DNA of 64,000 nt from Cryobacterium aureum (GCF_002954245.1 NZ_PPTG01000046.1:1-64000), one strand, 5' to 3'. Shown: positions 8,541 to 17,546, counted from the stretch's first letter. Numbers and translations are program-made. The notes: generated from the sequence alone by a model not told the origin.

Positions 8541-9062
8541 ATGACCTCTATGCCCACCCGATTCGACGAGGCGCTCATCGCGCACGGCCCGACGCCGGAG
8601 TATCCAGGGCGCATGCACCGCTTCGGCCAGATGGTCGGCTCCTGGGCCGCTAAGGGCACCCGCCTCGACGAAACCACGGGCGAGTGGATCGAACGCGACT
8701 TCGTGTGGATGGTCGAGTTCATTCTCGACGGCCGGGCCGTGCAAGACATCGAGGTGGTCGCGAGCACAACGCATCCGTCTGGGTTTGAAACCGTCGCCAC
8801 CACCGTGCGTGTCTACGACCCGTTCGCCGGAGCCTGGCGCGTGAGCTATTTCGCCCCGGCACTGGGCGAATACTGCCAGCTCGTTGCCACGCCTTACCGG
8901 CACGGCGTGCGTCAGGAGGGTACCCGCACCGACGGTCGCCCCATCCGCTGGAACTTCACCGCCATCACCCCAGACAGTTACAACTGGGAGTACTGGGTCT
9001 CGGCCGACGAGGGTGCGACCTGGCAACTGATCGAGCACACCGAAGCCACCCGCATCCGCTAA
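8541..9062 (+). CDS. Hypothetical lipocalin-like protein (DUF1579-like)
   Basis: A 173-residue soluble protein rich in beta-strand patterns: MVGSWAAKGTRLDETTGEWIERDFVWMVEFILDG, then VYDPFAGAWRVSYFAP, then SYNWEYWVSADEGATWQ. This is the style of DUF1579-type beta-barrel proteins annotated in many actinobacteria. No catalytic motif or signal peptide is seen. It lies 78 bases after dcd on the same strand but need not be functionally linked. The assignment to DUF1579 is by general resemblance only. Confidence 0.7.
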   Translation: MTSMPTRFDEALIAHGPTPEYPGRMHRFGQMVGSWAAKGTRLDETTGEWIERDFVWMVEFILDGRAVQDIEVVASTTHPSGFETVATTVRVYDPFAGAWRVSYFAPALGEYCQLVATPYRHGVRQEGTRTDGRPIRWNFTAITPDSYNWEYWVSADEGATWQLIEHTEATRIR

Positions 9063-9097
9063 GAAACGGATGCTGACGGCCGCGTTGTTCAGGCGGC

Positions 9098-9898
9098 CTA
9101 CAGTGCGAACTTGAAGCCGAGATCGGCGGGGTAGTCGCCGAGAGCGGTGAGGTTCGTGGCTGCGGCTTGCAGGGCTGCAAGGGTCAGAGCGAGGGTGCCA
9201 GGGCCGAAGCTGACTCGGCTGATGCCGAGTTCGGCGAGTCGCCCCAGTGGAACGAGTCCGGGCGCGCCGATCACGGAAATTTTGCCGTTGACCTGCTCGA
9301 TCGCGCGCGACACCTTGTCTTCGTCGGTGAGGCCGAGGAAGAAGATAACGTCGGCTCCGGCTCCGAGATAGGCGTTGGCGCGGGCGACGGCCTCGTCCCA
9401 GTCCCCGCCGCCGGCCAGGGTATCGACGCGCGCGTTGATGACGAGCGGAATGCCGCTCTGGTCGGCACCCGCTCTGGCGGCTGCCACGCGAGCGGCGGCC
9501 GTCTCGATGTCGAATTGCGGGGCCTTCTCGGCGCCGACCGAGTCTTCGATGTTGATACCGACGATGCCGGATTCCTCGATCAGGCGACGTACATTGCGCG
9601 TCACGCCCGCGGCATCCGGGGCGTAGCCCTTTTCGAAGTCGGCCGAGACCGGCAGATCGACGGCACCAGCGATGATCGTGGCAGCAATGATGGCCTCGTC
9701 GAGCGAGAGGCCTTCGCCGTCTGGCAGGCCGCGCACGTTCGAGATGGAGTGGCTCGCGGTGGCGAGGGCCTTGACGCCGGGGGCATCGGCCACGATCTTG
9801 GCCGTGATGGCATCCCATACGTTGGTCACGATGAGGGGCTCGCCGGGCACGTGCAGCGAGAGCAAAAGTTCGGCCTTCTGGAGCTGGGTAAGTGTCAT
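9098..9898 (-). CDS. Isocitrate lyase/PEP mutase family enzyme
   Basis: A 266-residue TIM-barrel enzyme of the PEP mutase/isocitrate lyase superfamily, which makes or breaks C-C or P-C bonds next to a carboxylate. Visible signatures are FEKGYAPDA (loop following the metal-binding strand), GINIEDSVG (Glu-Asp metal ligands), INARVDTLAGG, and DVIFFLGL. The K-K-C-G-H active-site motif of true isocitrate lyases is replaced by EKGYA, so it is not an isocitrate lyase. It is more likely a carboxyphosphonoenolpyruvate-mutase-like or oxaloacetate-hydrolase-like protein. The substrate is unknown. Confidence 0.85.
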   Translation of the reverse strand: MTLTQLQKAELLLSLHVPGEPLIVTNVWDAITAKIVADAPGVKALATASHSISNVRGLPDGEGLSLDEAIIAATIIAGAVDLPVSADFEKGYAPDAAGVTRNVRRLIEESGIVGINIEDSVGAEKAPQFDIETAAARVAAARAGADQSGIPLVINARVDTLAGGGDWDEAVARANAYLGAGADVIFFLGLTDEDKVSRAIEQVNGKISVIGAPGLVPLGRLAELGISRVSFGPGTLALTLAALQAAATNLTALGDYPADLGFKFAL

Positions 9899-10031
9899 GC
9901 GTTTCAGTCTGACTGGCTGCTGGCCTTCAAGCGAGGGAATAGCCTCATTTCAGCGGATGCTCAGGCAAACGCTTGCCCGCGCCCAGCTGGGCGCAGACCG
10001 CGCTGCGCGCTGCGGGCGCCGCGCGGCGCGG

Positions 10032-11078
10032 CTACCCGACCGCCACGCGGTTCGTCGATTGCCGCGGCCGGAGCACGTTTTCGATAACCGGCGGGCTGCT
10101 CTCGATATCGCCCTCGATGCGCCGCACCAGAAAGCTGACCGCGGCCTTTGCAGTGATCTCGGGCGCGAGGTCGATTGAGGTGATCGGCGGAGTGCTGTTG
10201 CGGGTCTGCTCGGAATCCGAACCCGCCACGATCATGACGTCGGCGGGCACCTCGTAGCCCGCCAGCTGGAATCGGCGCTGCAGACCGGCCGCGTGCCGGC
10301 CGGTCAGGCAATACACGGCGTCGGGCACGGCCTGCTGCTTGGCAGCAGTGAGCATCCGTTCGGCGATGGCTTCGCCGCCGGGCTCGCCGGCGGTTTCGTC
10401 TTGCTGAAAGACCATGGCGGTCTGGCCGCGTTCGGCGGCCCACACCCGGTAGCTCTGCTCGCTGTCGGCATTCCAGGCGTTCGTGTCGGTTCCGATGACG
10501 AGGGCGACGCGCCTGGCTCCGCGGTCGGTGAGATGGTTGAGCACCGCGCGGGTGTCACCGTCCGTGCCGAGACCGAGCCAGTCGGTGAAGTCGGCGCGGT
10601 CCACGTCGCGCCCCACGGTGACCAGTGGAATGCCGTTGCGTTGCAGTAACTCGATCACCGGGTCGTGGCCCAGTGGGTCGGAGATAATGAAGCCGTCGAC
10701 GGCCAGGGCGATGCCTGGCACGTTCTTCGTGGTGGGGTCGCGCACCAGCATCAGTCCGAAACCGCGATCAAGGGCTTCGACCGCGGCGGCCCCGGCGAAC
10801 CGCACGAAATAGTCCACCCCGACCGGCTGGTAGGAGTCGAGCGTATCGAGCGGTCGGATGACGAGGCCGAGCACGCCGAGCCGGTTGCTTCGTAACCCCC
10901 GGGCGATGGCATCCGCGCTGTAACCGAGGCGCTCGGCGGTGTCGAGAACGCGCTGGCGGGTCGCCGCGGCCACGACTCCTTTGCCGTTGAGAGAGTGCGA
11001 CACCGTCGTGATCGACACCCCGGCCTCGCGCGCCACATCGTGGATGGTGACGCGTCTGCGTTCCGGGGTGAAGTTCAT
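10032..11078 (-). CDS. LacI family transcriptional repressor
   Basis: A 348-residue repressor. Residues 9-60 form the LacI helix-turn-helix and hinge (TIHDVAREAGVSITTVSHSLNG). The remainder is a periplasmic-binding-protein-like effector domain (GVLGLVIRP at the first strand, AVDGFIISDP, TDRGARRVALVIG). It is divergent from a peptide-type ABC operon, with two palindromic operators between them, so it most likely represses that operon and possibly itself. The effector should be related to the transported compound, which is unknown. The stop is followed by a very GC-rich stretch with a 16-base palindrome at 9979-9994. Confidence 0.93.
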   Translation of the reverse strand: MNFTPERRRVTIHDVAREAGVSITTVSHSLNGKGVVAAATRQRVLDTAERLGYSADAIARGLRSNRLGVLGLVIRPLDTLDSYQPVGVDYFVRFAGAAAVEALDRGFGLMLVRDPTTKNVPGIALAVDGFIISDPLGHDPVIELLQRNGIPLVTVGRDVDRADFTDWLGLGTDGDTRAVLNHLTDRGARRVALVIGTDTNAWNADSEQSYRVWAAERGQTAMVFQQDETAGEPGGEAIAERMLTAAKQQAVPDAVYCLTGRHAAGLQRRFQLAGYEVPADVMIVAGSDSEQTRNSTPPITSIDLAPEITAKAAVSFLVRRIEGDIESSPPVIENVLRPRQSTNRVAVG

Positions 11079-11105
11079 ACCTGCACGTTACCGTCATATT
11101 TCCAT

Positions 11106-11123
11106 GACCAAAACGTTTTGGAA
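11106..11123. promoter_or_regulatory. LacI-type operator O1
   Basis: Contains the perfect 14-base palindrome CCAAAACGTTTTGG (11108-11121) with the central CG typical of LacI-family operators. It lies 28 bases upstream of the lacI-type start and about 85 bases before the ABC operon. Confidence 0.85.
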
Positions 11124-11130
11124 AAAGCTG

Positions 11131-11148
11131 GACCAAAACGTTTTGGTC
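11131..11148. promoter_or_regulatory. LacI-type operator O2
   Basis: GACCAAAACGTTTTGGTC is a perfect 18-base palindrome, with the same core as O1. The centre-to-centre spacing is 25 bases (about 2.4 helical turns), so two repressor dimers could sit on nearly the same face of the DNA and cooperate. Confidence 0.88.
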
Positions 11149-11207
11149 GATTAGGTTCTCATAAAAGCCCTTGCACGTCACAGTTGATGATTACTAGGAG
11201 CACAATG

Positions 11208-12836
11208 ATGAAGAAGAAAATAGTCGCCATCTTCGGCGTGTTGGCCGTCGCTCTCAGCGGCTGCGCCGCGGGAAACCCCGACGGAGCAGCGCCCAGCCTC
11301 AGCACCGACGATCTGGCGGTGATCACGCCAGCCGGTGGGGAACTCGACCTGGCGACGTGGAATCTGCCCTTCGGCGAGCCAGCCTCGCTCGACCCGATCA
11401 AGGCATACAACTACGCGGAGAACACGGTCGTGGCCAACCTGTGCGAGGGCCTCATGCAACTGCAGCCGGATTACAGCATCACGCCTAACTTGGCCGAAAA
11501 CGTCGAGAGCCCGGATGCCTCCACCTGGGTGTACACGATTCGTCAGGGCGTCGAATTCTGGAACGGTGAGACCATGACGGCCGATGACGTCGCCTACAGC
11601 CTCGGACGCCAGCTCGACCCGAACGAGGGCAGCTACTGGGCCGGCGGGGTCGTCGACAACATCGCCTCGATTGAGAAAACCGGCGACTGGGAAGTTACGG
11701 TCACGCTCAACGAGCCCGACGCCACTTTCAACTCCTACCTCGCCACCCCCATCGGCAATGTCGTCTCCCAGACGCACCGCGTGGCCACCGGCGACAGCTA
11801 CGGAACCCCGACCGGCGGGGTCATGTGCACCGGACCGTACTCGGTCGGCACCTGGAACCAGGGCCAGAGCATCTCCCTCGAGCGCAACGACAACTACTGG
11901 AAGACCGAAAAAATCGCCAAGACCAAGCAGATCGACATCAGCTTCATCGTCGACTCCGCCGCCATCTCGAACGCCCTCACCACCGGGGCAATCGACGGCT
12001 CTTACGACGTGCCGCTCGGCTCGATCGGCGCTCTCGAATCCGCCACTGACGGCAGCCTGATCCTCGGCCGTTCACTGCAGGTCGTGGCCATCATCGGCAC
12101 CGGCAACGGTGCCTTTGCCGACCCCGCCGTGCGCAAGGCGCTCATGCTGGCCACCGACCGGGAGGCGATCGCCGCGACCGTCTTCGAGGGCACCGCCGAG
12201 GCATCCGCTTCTCTGGTCCCGAACAACTCCTGGTCGTACGGCAGCGATGTCTACGAAGCGGGCCGGGCCGACCTGGCCCAGGCCGCCGTCGACATCGAAG
12301 CGGCGAAAGAAGCTCTGAAAGACGCCACGACAGACCTGACCCAGCCGATCTCCATCGTCTACCCGGCCGAGCGCACCTACTACGCCGATATCATCTCGGA
12401 GATCTCCAACGGCGCCACGGCCATCGGCCTCACGGTCGAACCGGAGGGCGTGCCCAGCGCACAGTTCGGTGCGTTCTTCTCTGACCCGGAGGCCCGGGCC
12501 GGCCACGACGCCTTCGTCACGGCAAACTACCTCGACATTCCAGACCCGCTGGCGTTTCTGCGCACCATTCTCGGCAGCACCGGTGGCCAGAACTACAACG
12601 GCTACAGCAATGCCGAGATGGATGGCCTCCTGGCCGATGCGGGCGCTGCGAGTGACGACGACGACCGCGCCACGATCGTGAACGAGATCCAGGGCATGGC
12701 TATGGCCGAACTCCCGTGGATTCCGATCGTCGACCCGTCGGTGCGCCTGTTCCTCAATGACCGGGTTACGGGTGTGCCGGCGTCGTTCGTCTACCTGTAC
12801 TACCCGTGGGCGGCTGACCTCGGCGCTGCCGAGTAA
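11208..12836 (+). CDS. ABC transporter substrate-binding lipoprotein, peptide/opine (DppA/OppA) type
   Basis: A 542-residue lipoprotein of the SBP_bac_5 family. A short basic N-terminus and hydrophobic core end in the lipobox LSGCAAG. The mature part has the family's opening strand block (LDLATWNLPFGEPASLDPIKAYNYAENTVVANLCEGL) and the WVYTIRQGVEFWNGE motif. It binds the substrate outside the membrane for the two permeases that follow. The ATG at 11208 is chosen because AGGAG ends seven bases upstream; the adjacent ATG at 11205 is possible. It is the first gene of an operon of six, directly after the double LacI operator. Confidence 0.93.
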   Translation: MKKKIVAIFGVLAVALSGCAAGNPDGAAPSLSTDDLAVITPAGGELDLATWNLPFGEPASLDPIKAYNYAENTVVANLCEGLMQLQPDYSITPNLAENVESPDASTWVYTIRQGVEFWNGETMTADDVAYSLGRQLDPNEGSYWAGGVVDNIASIEKTGDWEVTVTLNEPDATFNSYLATPIGNVVSQTHRVATGDSYGTPTGGVMCTGPYSVGTWNQGQSISLERNDNYWKTEKIAKTKQIDISFIVDSAAISNALTTGAIDGSYDVPLGSIGALESATDGSLILGRSLQVVAIIGTGNGAFADPAVRKALMLATDREAIAATVFEGTAEASASLVPNNSWSYGSDVYEAGRADLAQAAVDIEAAKEALKDATTDLTQPISIVYPAERTYYADIISEISNGATAIGLTVEPEGVPSAQFGAFFSDPEARAGHDAFVTANYLDIPDPLAFLRTILGSTGGQNYNGYSNAEMDGLLADAGAASDDDDRATIVNEIQGMAMAELPWIPIVDPSVRLFLNDRVTGVPASFVYLYYPWAADLGAAE

Positions 12837-12868
12837 CCACCATTCACCACCTGGAAAGGGTCGTTCCC

Positions 12869-13810
12869 GTGATGTTTGTCATACGCAGGCTCCTGGCGCT
12901 CGCCGGGGTGCTCATCGTGTCGAGTTTTCTGGTCTTCGCCGCGATGTACGCCGCTCCCGGCAGCCCGGAGAACTTTCTGGTGCAGGGCCGCACGGTCTCA
13001 CCGGACGTTCTCGCGGCCATTCGGGAACAATATTCACTGGACGACCCCTTCCTGGTTCGATTCTGGAACTGGATCACCAATGTGCTGCACGGAGATTTCG
13101 GCCAATCCCTGAGCAATCGGCAAGACGTGGGGGAGCTCTTGGCCAACCGCCTGCCCACCACTCTCATGCTCGTCTCACTCGCCGCAGTGATCATCGTGAT
13201 TCTCGGCATCGGCCTGGGCATCATCGCCGGCACGCGCGACGGCGTGGTGGACAAGATCATCATTCTCGGCTCGAATCTCGGCTTCGCCATACCGACCTTT
13301 TTCGCCGCGCTCATCCTGATGAGTGTGTTCAGCGTGGGTCTCGGCTGGTTTCCGGTGTTCGGCAGCGGCGACGGCTTTCTCGATCGCATCTGGCACCTCA
13401 CCCTGCCGGCCTTCGCTCTCGCATTGCCGTCGGCGGCGGTTGTGGCCCGCATCACTCGCACCGCCATTCGCGAAGAACGCGACAGCGAACACTCCGCGAT
13501 GGCCCGGGCACGCGGCGTGCCCGGCGGGCTCGTGCTGCGCCGCCACGTCATTCGCAACTCCATGCTGCCGGTCAGTACCATCGTCGGTGTACACGTGGCC
13601 GGCCTCATCGCCGGATCGTTCGTGGTGGAGTACGCCTTCACCCTCGACGGCCTCGGCACCCTGTTGGTCGGCGCCGTGCAGCGCAAAGACTTCGCCGTCG
13701 TGCAGGCGATCGCCATCATTCTGGTGGCTGCCTTCGGCATCATCAACCTGCTGGTCGACCTGTTCTACGCCAGTATCGACCCACGAGTGAGATTGGGGCT
13801 CGGCGCATGA
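12869..13810 (+). CDS. ABC transporter permease, DppB/OppB type
   Basis: A 313-residue permease with six predicted helices. The N-terminal segment MFVIRRLLALAGVLIVSSFLVFA is characteristic of the DppB family, and the EAA loop appears around ARARGVPGGLVLRRHVIRNS. It forms half of the channel with the next gene. The start is GTG at 12869 or ATG three bases later; GGAAAGGG is eight bases upstream. The stop overlaps the next start (ATGA). Confidence 0.93.
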   Translation: MMFVIRRLLALAGVLIVSSFLVFAAMYAAPGSPENFLVQGRTVSPDVLAAIREQYSLDDPFLVRFWNWITNVLHGDFGQSLSNRQDVGELLANRLPTTLMLVSLAAVIIVILGIGLGIIAGTRDGVVDKIIILGSNLGFAIPTFFAALILMSVFSVGLGWFPVFGSGDGFLDRIWHLTLPAFALALPSAAVVARITRTAIREERDSEHSAMARARGVPGGLVLRRHVIRNSMLPVSTIVGVHVAGLIAGSFVVEYAFTLDGLGTLLVGAVQRKDFAVVQAIAIILVAAFGIINLLVDLFYASIDPRVRLGLGA

Positions 13811-14694
13811 GTACACAGATTCTGCCCACGCACACCCGGCCGGCTGCTCCACCGTTGGCCCGCTTCCTGGTGGCGCTTTACGAGCGGATGGGCGTGCTCG
13901 GCCTGATCGCGATCGGCATCGTGCTCCTGGTGGTGCTCGGTGCGGTGCTGGCCCCGGGCATTGCACCGTACGACCCGACGGTCGGCTCGGTCACGCAGCG
14001 CTACACCGGAATGACCGCCGAGCACCTGCTCGGCACCGACCAGGCTGGCCGGGACATTTTCTCCCGTCTGCTCTGGGGTGCCAGGTCAAGCTTGGCCGGA
14101 CCGCTCATCGTCGTGGGGGTGACGGCCGTGTTCGGCAACCTCATCGCGCTGGTCAGCGTGTGGTGGGGCGGGCTGGTCGACTCCCTGCTCAGCCGGGTAC
14201 TCGACCTGCTCTTCGCTTTTCCCAACCTGCTGCTCGCCGTGCTCGCCATCGCCGTGTTCGGGCCAAGCCTGACGACAGCAGCCCTCGCCCTGTCAATCGC
14301 TTACATTCCGTACACAGCACGGGTGATTCGCAGCACGGCGCTGCGGGAACGCAACCTGCCCTACGTGCAGTCCCCGCAACTGCAGGGCATCTCCGGTGCC
14401 GTCATCACGGTGCGGCACCTGCTGCCCAACATCGCGCCACTGATCGTGACCGGCGCCACCATCAACTTCGGCTTCGCCATGATCGAACTCGCCGCGCTCT
14501 CCTTCCTCGGCCTCGGCGTACAACCGCCCGCCGCAGACTGGGGCCTGATGGTCAGCAACGGACAGCAATCCCTTCTCAAGGGCTACCCCGCAGAAAGTCT
14601 GCTGGCCGGGCTGTGCATCGTGTTGACCGTCGCCTCGCTCGGCTACATCGGCGAGAAACTCGGCGGCCGTGCCGCTGCGGGAAGGAAGGCCTGA
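13807..14694 (+). CDS. ABC transporter permease, DppC/OppC type
   Basis: A 295-residue partner permease. The N-terminus carries the usual DppC layout: a cytoplasmic start, one helix, then APYDPTVGSVTQRYTG and HLLGTDQAGRDIFSRLLWGAR, which is diagnostic. The EAA loop is near ALRERNLPYVQSPQLQGISG. A much longer open frame begins at 12757, but the four-base ATGA overlap with the upstream gene and the conserved N-terminus fix the start at 13807. It is translationally coupled on both sides. Confidence 0.93.
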   Translation: MSTQILPTHTRPAAPPLARFLVALYERMGVLGLIAIGIVLLVVLGAVLAPGIAPYDPTVGSVTQRYTGMTAEHLLGTDQAGRDIFSRLLWGARSSLAGPLIVVGVTAVFGNLIALVSVWWGGLVDSLLSRVLDLLFAFPNLLLAVLAIAVFGPSLTTAALALSIAYIPYTARVIRSTALRERNLPYVQSPQLQGISGAVITVRHLLPNIAPLIVTGATINFGFAMIELAALSFLGLGVQPPAADWGLMVSNGQQSLLKGYPAESLLAGLCIVLTVASLGYIGEKLGGRAAAGRKA

Positions 14695-15497
14695 TGCTGT
14701 CGATTACCGATCTCTCGCTCACTCTGGCCGGCAAACACGCTGACCTCGCTATTCTGCGCTCAGTCACCCTCGCGGTCGCGACCGGCGAGGCGGTGGGCCT
14801 GGTCGGCGAGTCGGGCAGCGGCAAGTCGATGACCCTGCGCTCGATCCTGCACATGGCCCCCGTGAACGCCACCGTCACCGGGCAGATCCTGCTCGACGGG
14901 CTCGACGTGCTCAGCCTGCGCGGCGAAGACCTGCGACGGATGCGTTCCCGCGACGTGTCGATGATCGCCCAGAACCCGCACGCGGTCCTGAACCCCGTAC
15001 TGCCGGTCGAACGGTACCTCGTGGAGGGTATGCACGACGCTCAGGGGCTGGCGACCCGCCTGGCCCGGGTGCGCGCGGGCGAACTGCTCGAACAGGTCGG
15101 CATCGACGAGGTGGACCGGGTGCTGCGCTCTTACCCGCACCAGCTGTCGGGCGGCATGCTGCAGCGCGTCGTGATCGCCGGTGCCATCGCCGGCAAACCG
15201 CGGCTGTTGCTCGCCGACGAGCCGACGACGGCACTCGACGTGACCACGCAGGCCGAGGTCTGCGCCATTCTCGACGAGTGTCGCCGCGAGCTCGGCATGG
15301 CCATGCTCTTCGTGACCCACGACCTCGACCTCGCGGCCGCGGTCTGTGATCGCATCAACGTGATGAAAGACGGCGAAATAGTGGAAACCGGCGTACCCGA
15401 ACAGTTGCGCGACGACCCGCAGCATCCGTACACCCGCGCACTGATGGCTTCCCGGCCGGCGGGCATCGGCTGGACCCGACGCGGAGGCACGGTATGA
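14694..15497 (+). CDS. ABC transporter ATPase, DppD/OppD type
   Basis: A 267-residue ATPase. Walker A is GESGSGKS near residue 38, the signature LSGGMLQRV, and Walker B LLLADEPTTALDVT with H-loop VTHDLD. The end has the peptide-importer tail HPYTRALMAS. It energises import with the next gene as its partner. The start overlaps the previous stop by one base (TGATG). It lacks the long C-terminal FeS-type extension of some OppD proteins. Confidence 0.93.
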   Translation: MLSITDLSLTLAGKHADLAILRSVTLAVATGEAVGLVGESGSGKSMTLRSILHMAPVNATVTGQILLDGLDVLSLRGEDLRRMRSRDVSMIAQNPHAVLNPVLPVERYLVEGMHDAQGLATRLARVRAGELLEQVGIDEVDRVLRSYPHQLSGGMLQRVVIAGAIAGKPRLLLADEPTTALDVTTQAEVCAILDECRRELGMAMLFVTHDLDLAAAVCDRINVMKDGEIVETGVPEQLRDDPQHPYTRALMASRPAGIGWTRRGGTV

Positions 15498-16345
15498 ACG
15501 CGGCAGAAGTAGCGGCAGGCACAGCACCGGTCATTGTCGTCGACAACCTGACCCGCACCTTTCACACCGGTCACGGCCGCACGGTCACCGCACTCGACCG
15601 GATCTCGCTCACGGTTGAGGCCGGCACCTGTCTCGCCGTGGTCGGCGAATCGGGTTCGGGCAAAACGACACTCGCTCGCATCATCGTGGGCCTCGAGCGA
15701 GCGGACGCCGGCACGGTCACCCTGGCCGGGCGCGCGGTGGCACCGAAGGCCCGCCGTCGCGAATTGCGGCGTCGGGCCCGGCAGATTCAGATGGTGTTTC
15801 AAGATCCGCAGAGTTCGCTCAACCGGCGCTTGCCGGTGAGTGCGGCGGTCGACGAGGTACTGCGGGCACATTCCGGACTCGGCGCTCGGGCACGGCGTGA
15901 GCGGTGTGCGGCCCTGTTCGAGCAGGTGGGGCTTGAGCCCCGACACCTCGCCGCACGCCCGGACGAGCTGTCCGGCGGGCAGCGGCAGCGCGTGGCCATC
16001 GCCAGGGCGCTCGCCGCCGACCCGGCCGTGATCGTGCTCGACGAATCCGTTGCGGCCCTCGACGTCACCGTGCAGGCGCAGATCTTGCAGCTGCTCGCGG
16101 AGTTGCGTGCCGAAAAGGGGCTCACCTACCTCTTCATCACCCACGATCTCTCGGTGGTGCAGCAGATCGCCGATCACGTCGTCGTTATGCGGCGCGGGGT
16201 GATCGTGGAGCGCGGAACGACGGCCGCGGTCCTGGGCGACCCACAGCATCCGTATACGCAGCTTCTGCTGGAGTGCGCGCCCCGGCCCGGCTGGAAACCC
16301 CAGCGCGGCGTGATTCGCGCCCTGCGCGACGAGATCGCCTCATGA
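15494..16345 (+). CDS. ABC transporter ATPase, DppF/OppF type
   Basis: A 283-residue ATPase with Walker A GESGSGKTTLAR, Q-loop MVFQDPQSSLNRR (typical of OppF), signature LSGGQRQRVAIARALA, Walker B VIVLDESVAALDV and H-loop FITHDLS. It completes a full five-component importer. The start and stop both overlap neighbours by four bases, so the C45 enzyme that follows is made with the transporter. Confidence 0.93.
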   Translation: MNAAEVAAGTAPVIVVDNLTRTFHTGHGRTVTALDRISLTVEAGTCLAVVGESGSGKTTLARIIVGLERADAGTVTLAGRAVAPKARRRELRRRARQIQMVFQDPQSSLNRRLPVSAAVDEVLRAHSGLGARARRERCAALFEQVGLEPRHLAARPDELSGGQRQRVAIARALAADPAVIVLDESVAALDVTVQAQILQLLAELRAEKGLTYLFITHDLSVVQQIADHVVVMRRGVIVERGTTAAVLGDPQHPYTQLLLECAPRPGWKPQRGVIRALRDEIAS

Positions 16346-17445
16346 TCGTGCAGGGCCTCGGTCGCCCGCTCGCCCCGCAGCTGATCAGCATCGATTCAGC
16401 GGATGGCTACGAGCGCGGCCGGCAGCGCGGCAAGCGGCTCGGGGATGCCCTCGACACCGGCATCGGCATATACCTGTATCTGTTCACCGTGGCCGGGATC
16501 GACCTGCGCGTGGTGCAGGCCAATGCCGAGAGCGCGTTGATCGCGACCGAAGCCTGGAGCCCGACCCTCGCCGCGGAACTGCGCGGCACTGCCGACGCGA
16601 GCGGGCAGGAGCTGTGGAAGATCGCAGCGCTCAATGCTCGCACCGAGATTCTGTCGGGCGCGAACGGTTCGACCGGTACGAAGCCGGGCGAATGCTCGAC
16701 CATCGTGAGCACCAAGTCCAGTCCGGTGGGCGCGCAAACCTGGGATTGGCACGACGAACTCGCCGGCTGCTGGCACCTGCAACACGTGCACGGCACACCG
16801 CACGGCTACGTCGGGTTGACCGAGCACGGAATCCTCAGCAAGATCGGAATCAACGATGCCGGCGTGGGCATAATGCTCAACATTCTCGGCCATCGCGCCG
16901 ATCGCGCCGACGGTGTGCCGGTGCACCTGGTGGGCGCGCGAGTGCTCGCCGAGGCGGGCACGCTCGACGAGGCCCTGCAGATTCTGCAGTCCGCACCGGT
17001 CAGCACCTCGAGCGCCATCACGGTGCTCACACCGGATGCCGCGGTGACGGTCGAGCTCAACCCCACCGGCTCGAGAGTGGTTCAGCCGAGCCAGGGCGTG
17101 CTGCTGCACACCAATCACTTTCTCGATCCGCAGCTCGCTCGCGGGGAGAAGCCGGGACTCTACGATCCGGACTCGCAGCTGCGGCACGGTCTGCTCGTCG
17201 AACGGGCGGCGGCCGGTGCCCTGCCGACCGTAGCGTCGGAGCTCGTGCCCTACCTGGTCTCGCGGCCCGGCGACGTCGCCGACCTGTGCTGCATTCCAGC
17301 GCCCGGCGCGACGCTCGGCGACCGGTGGGCCACCCTGGCCACGGTCACCCTCGATGCGTTCGCGCGCACCATGACGGTATCGGCCGGGTCGCCCCTGGCC
17401 GCCGTTACCGAGAATGCGCCCGTGACGACCCTGGTCGCGCGGTAG
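16342..17445 (+). CDS. C45 family autoproteolytic acyltransferase/hydrolase
   Basis: A 367-residue Ntn-hydrolase of the type that includes acyl-CoA:6-aminopenicillanate acyltransferase. Cys118 in KPGECSTIVS is the expected nucleophile exposed by self-cleavage before it. NARTEIL and TWDWHDEL are further family blocks. There is no signal peptide, so it acts in the cytoplasm. Its ATG overlaps the ATPase stop (ATGA), so it is co-translated with the importer. The natural inference is that it cleaves or swaps the acyl group of an imported acylated amine, amino acid or peptide. The substrate is not identifiable. The residue before Cys is Glu, not the Gly seen in the fungal enzyme. Confidence 0.85.
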   Translation: MIVQGLGRPLAPQLISIDSADGYERGRQRGKRLGDALDTGIGIYLYLFTVAGIDLRVVQANAESALIATEAWSPTLAAELRGTADASGQELWKIAALNARTEILSGANGSTGTKPGECSTIVSTKSSPVGAQTWDWHDELAGCWHLQHVHGTPHGYVGLTEHGILSKIGINDAGVGIMLNILGHRADRADGVPVHLVGARVLAEAGTLDEALQILQSAPVSTSSAITVLTPDAAVTVELNPTGSRVVQPSQGVLLHTNHFLDPQLARGEKPGLYDPDSQLRHGLLVERAAAGALPTVASELVPYLVSRPGDVADLCCIPAPGATLGDRWATLATVTLDAFARTMTVSAGSPLAAVTENAPVTTLVAR

Positions 17446-17467
17446 CGGGCATCCACTTGTTTCCGCC

Positions 17468-17502
17468 GTGGCCGCGCCAGCTATCGGTGGCCGCGCCAGC
17501 TA
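17468..17502. repeat. 16-bp tandem direct repeat in convergent gap
   Basis: GTGGCCGCGCCAGCTA occurs at 17468-17483 and again at 17487-17502 (period 19), followed by a diverged third piece (ATGGCGCGCC). It fills the gap between the C45 gene and the convergent MFS gene. The role is unknown. Confidence 0.7.
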
Positions 17503-17546
17503 CAGATGGCGCGCCCACCGGTACTGGGCGCCTGAGAGCGCGGGTA

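Noticed and set aside
9979..9994. GCGCCCAGCTGGGCGC as an operator
   Set aside because: A perfect palindrome, but inside an extremely GC-rich stretch with many GC-only palindromes after the lacI stop. It could be part of a terminator, but there is not enough to call it.
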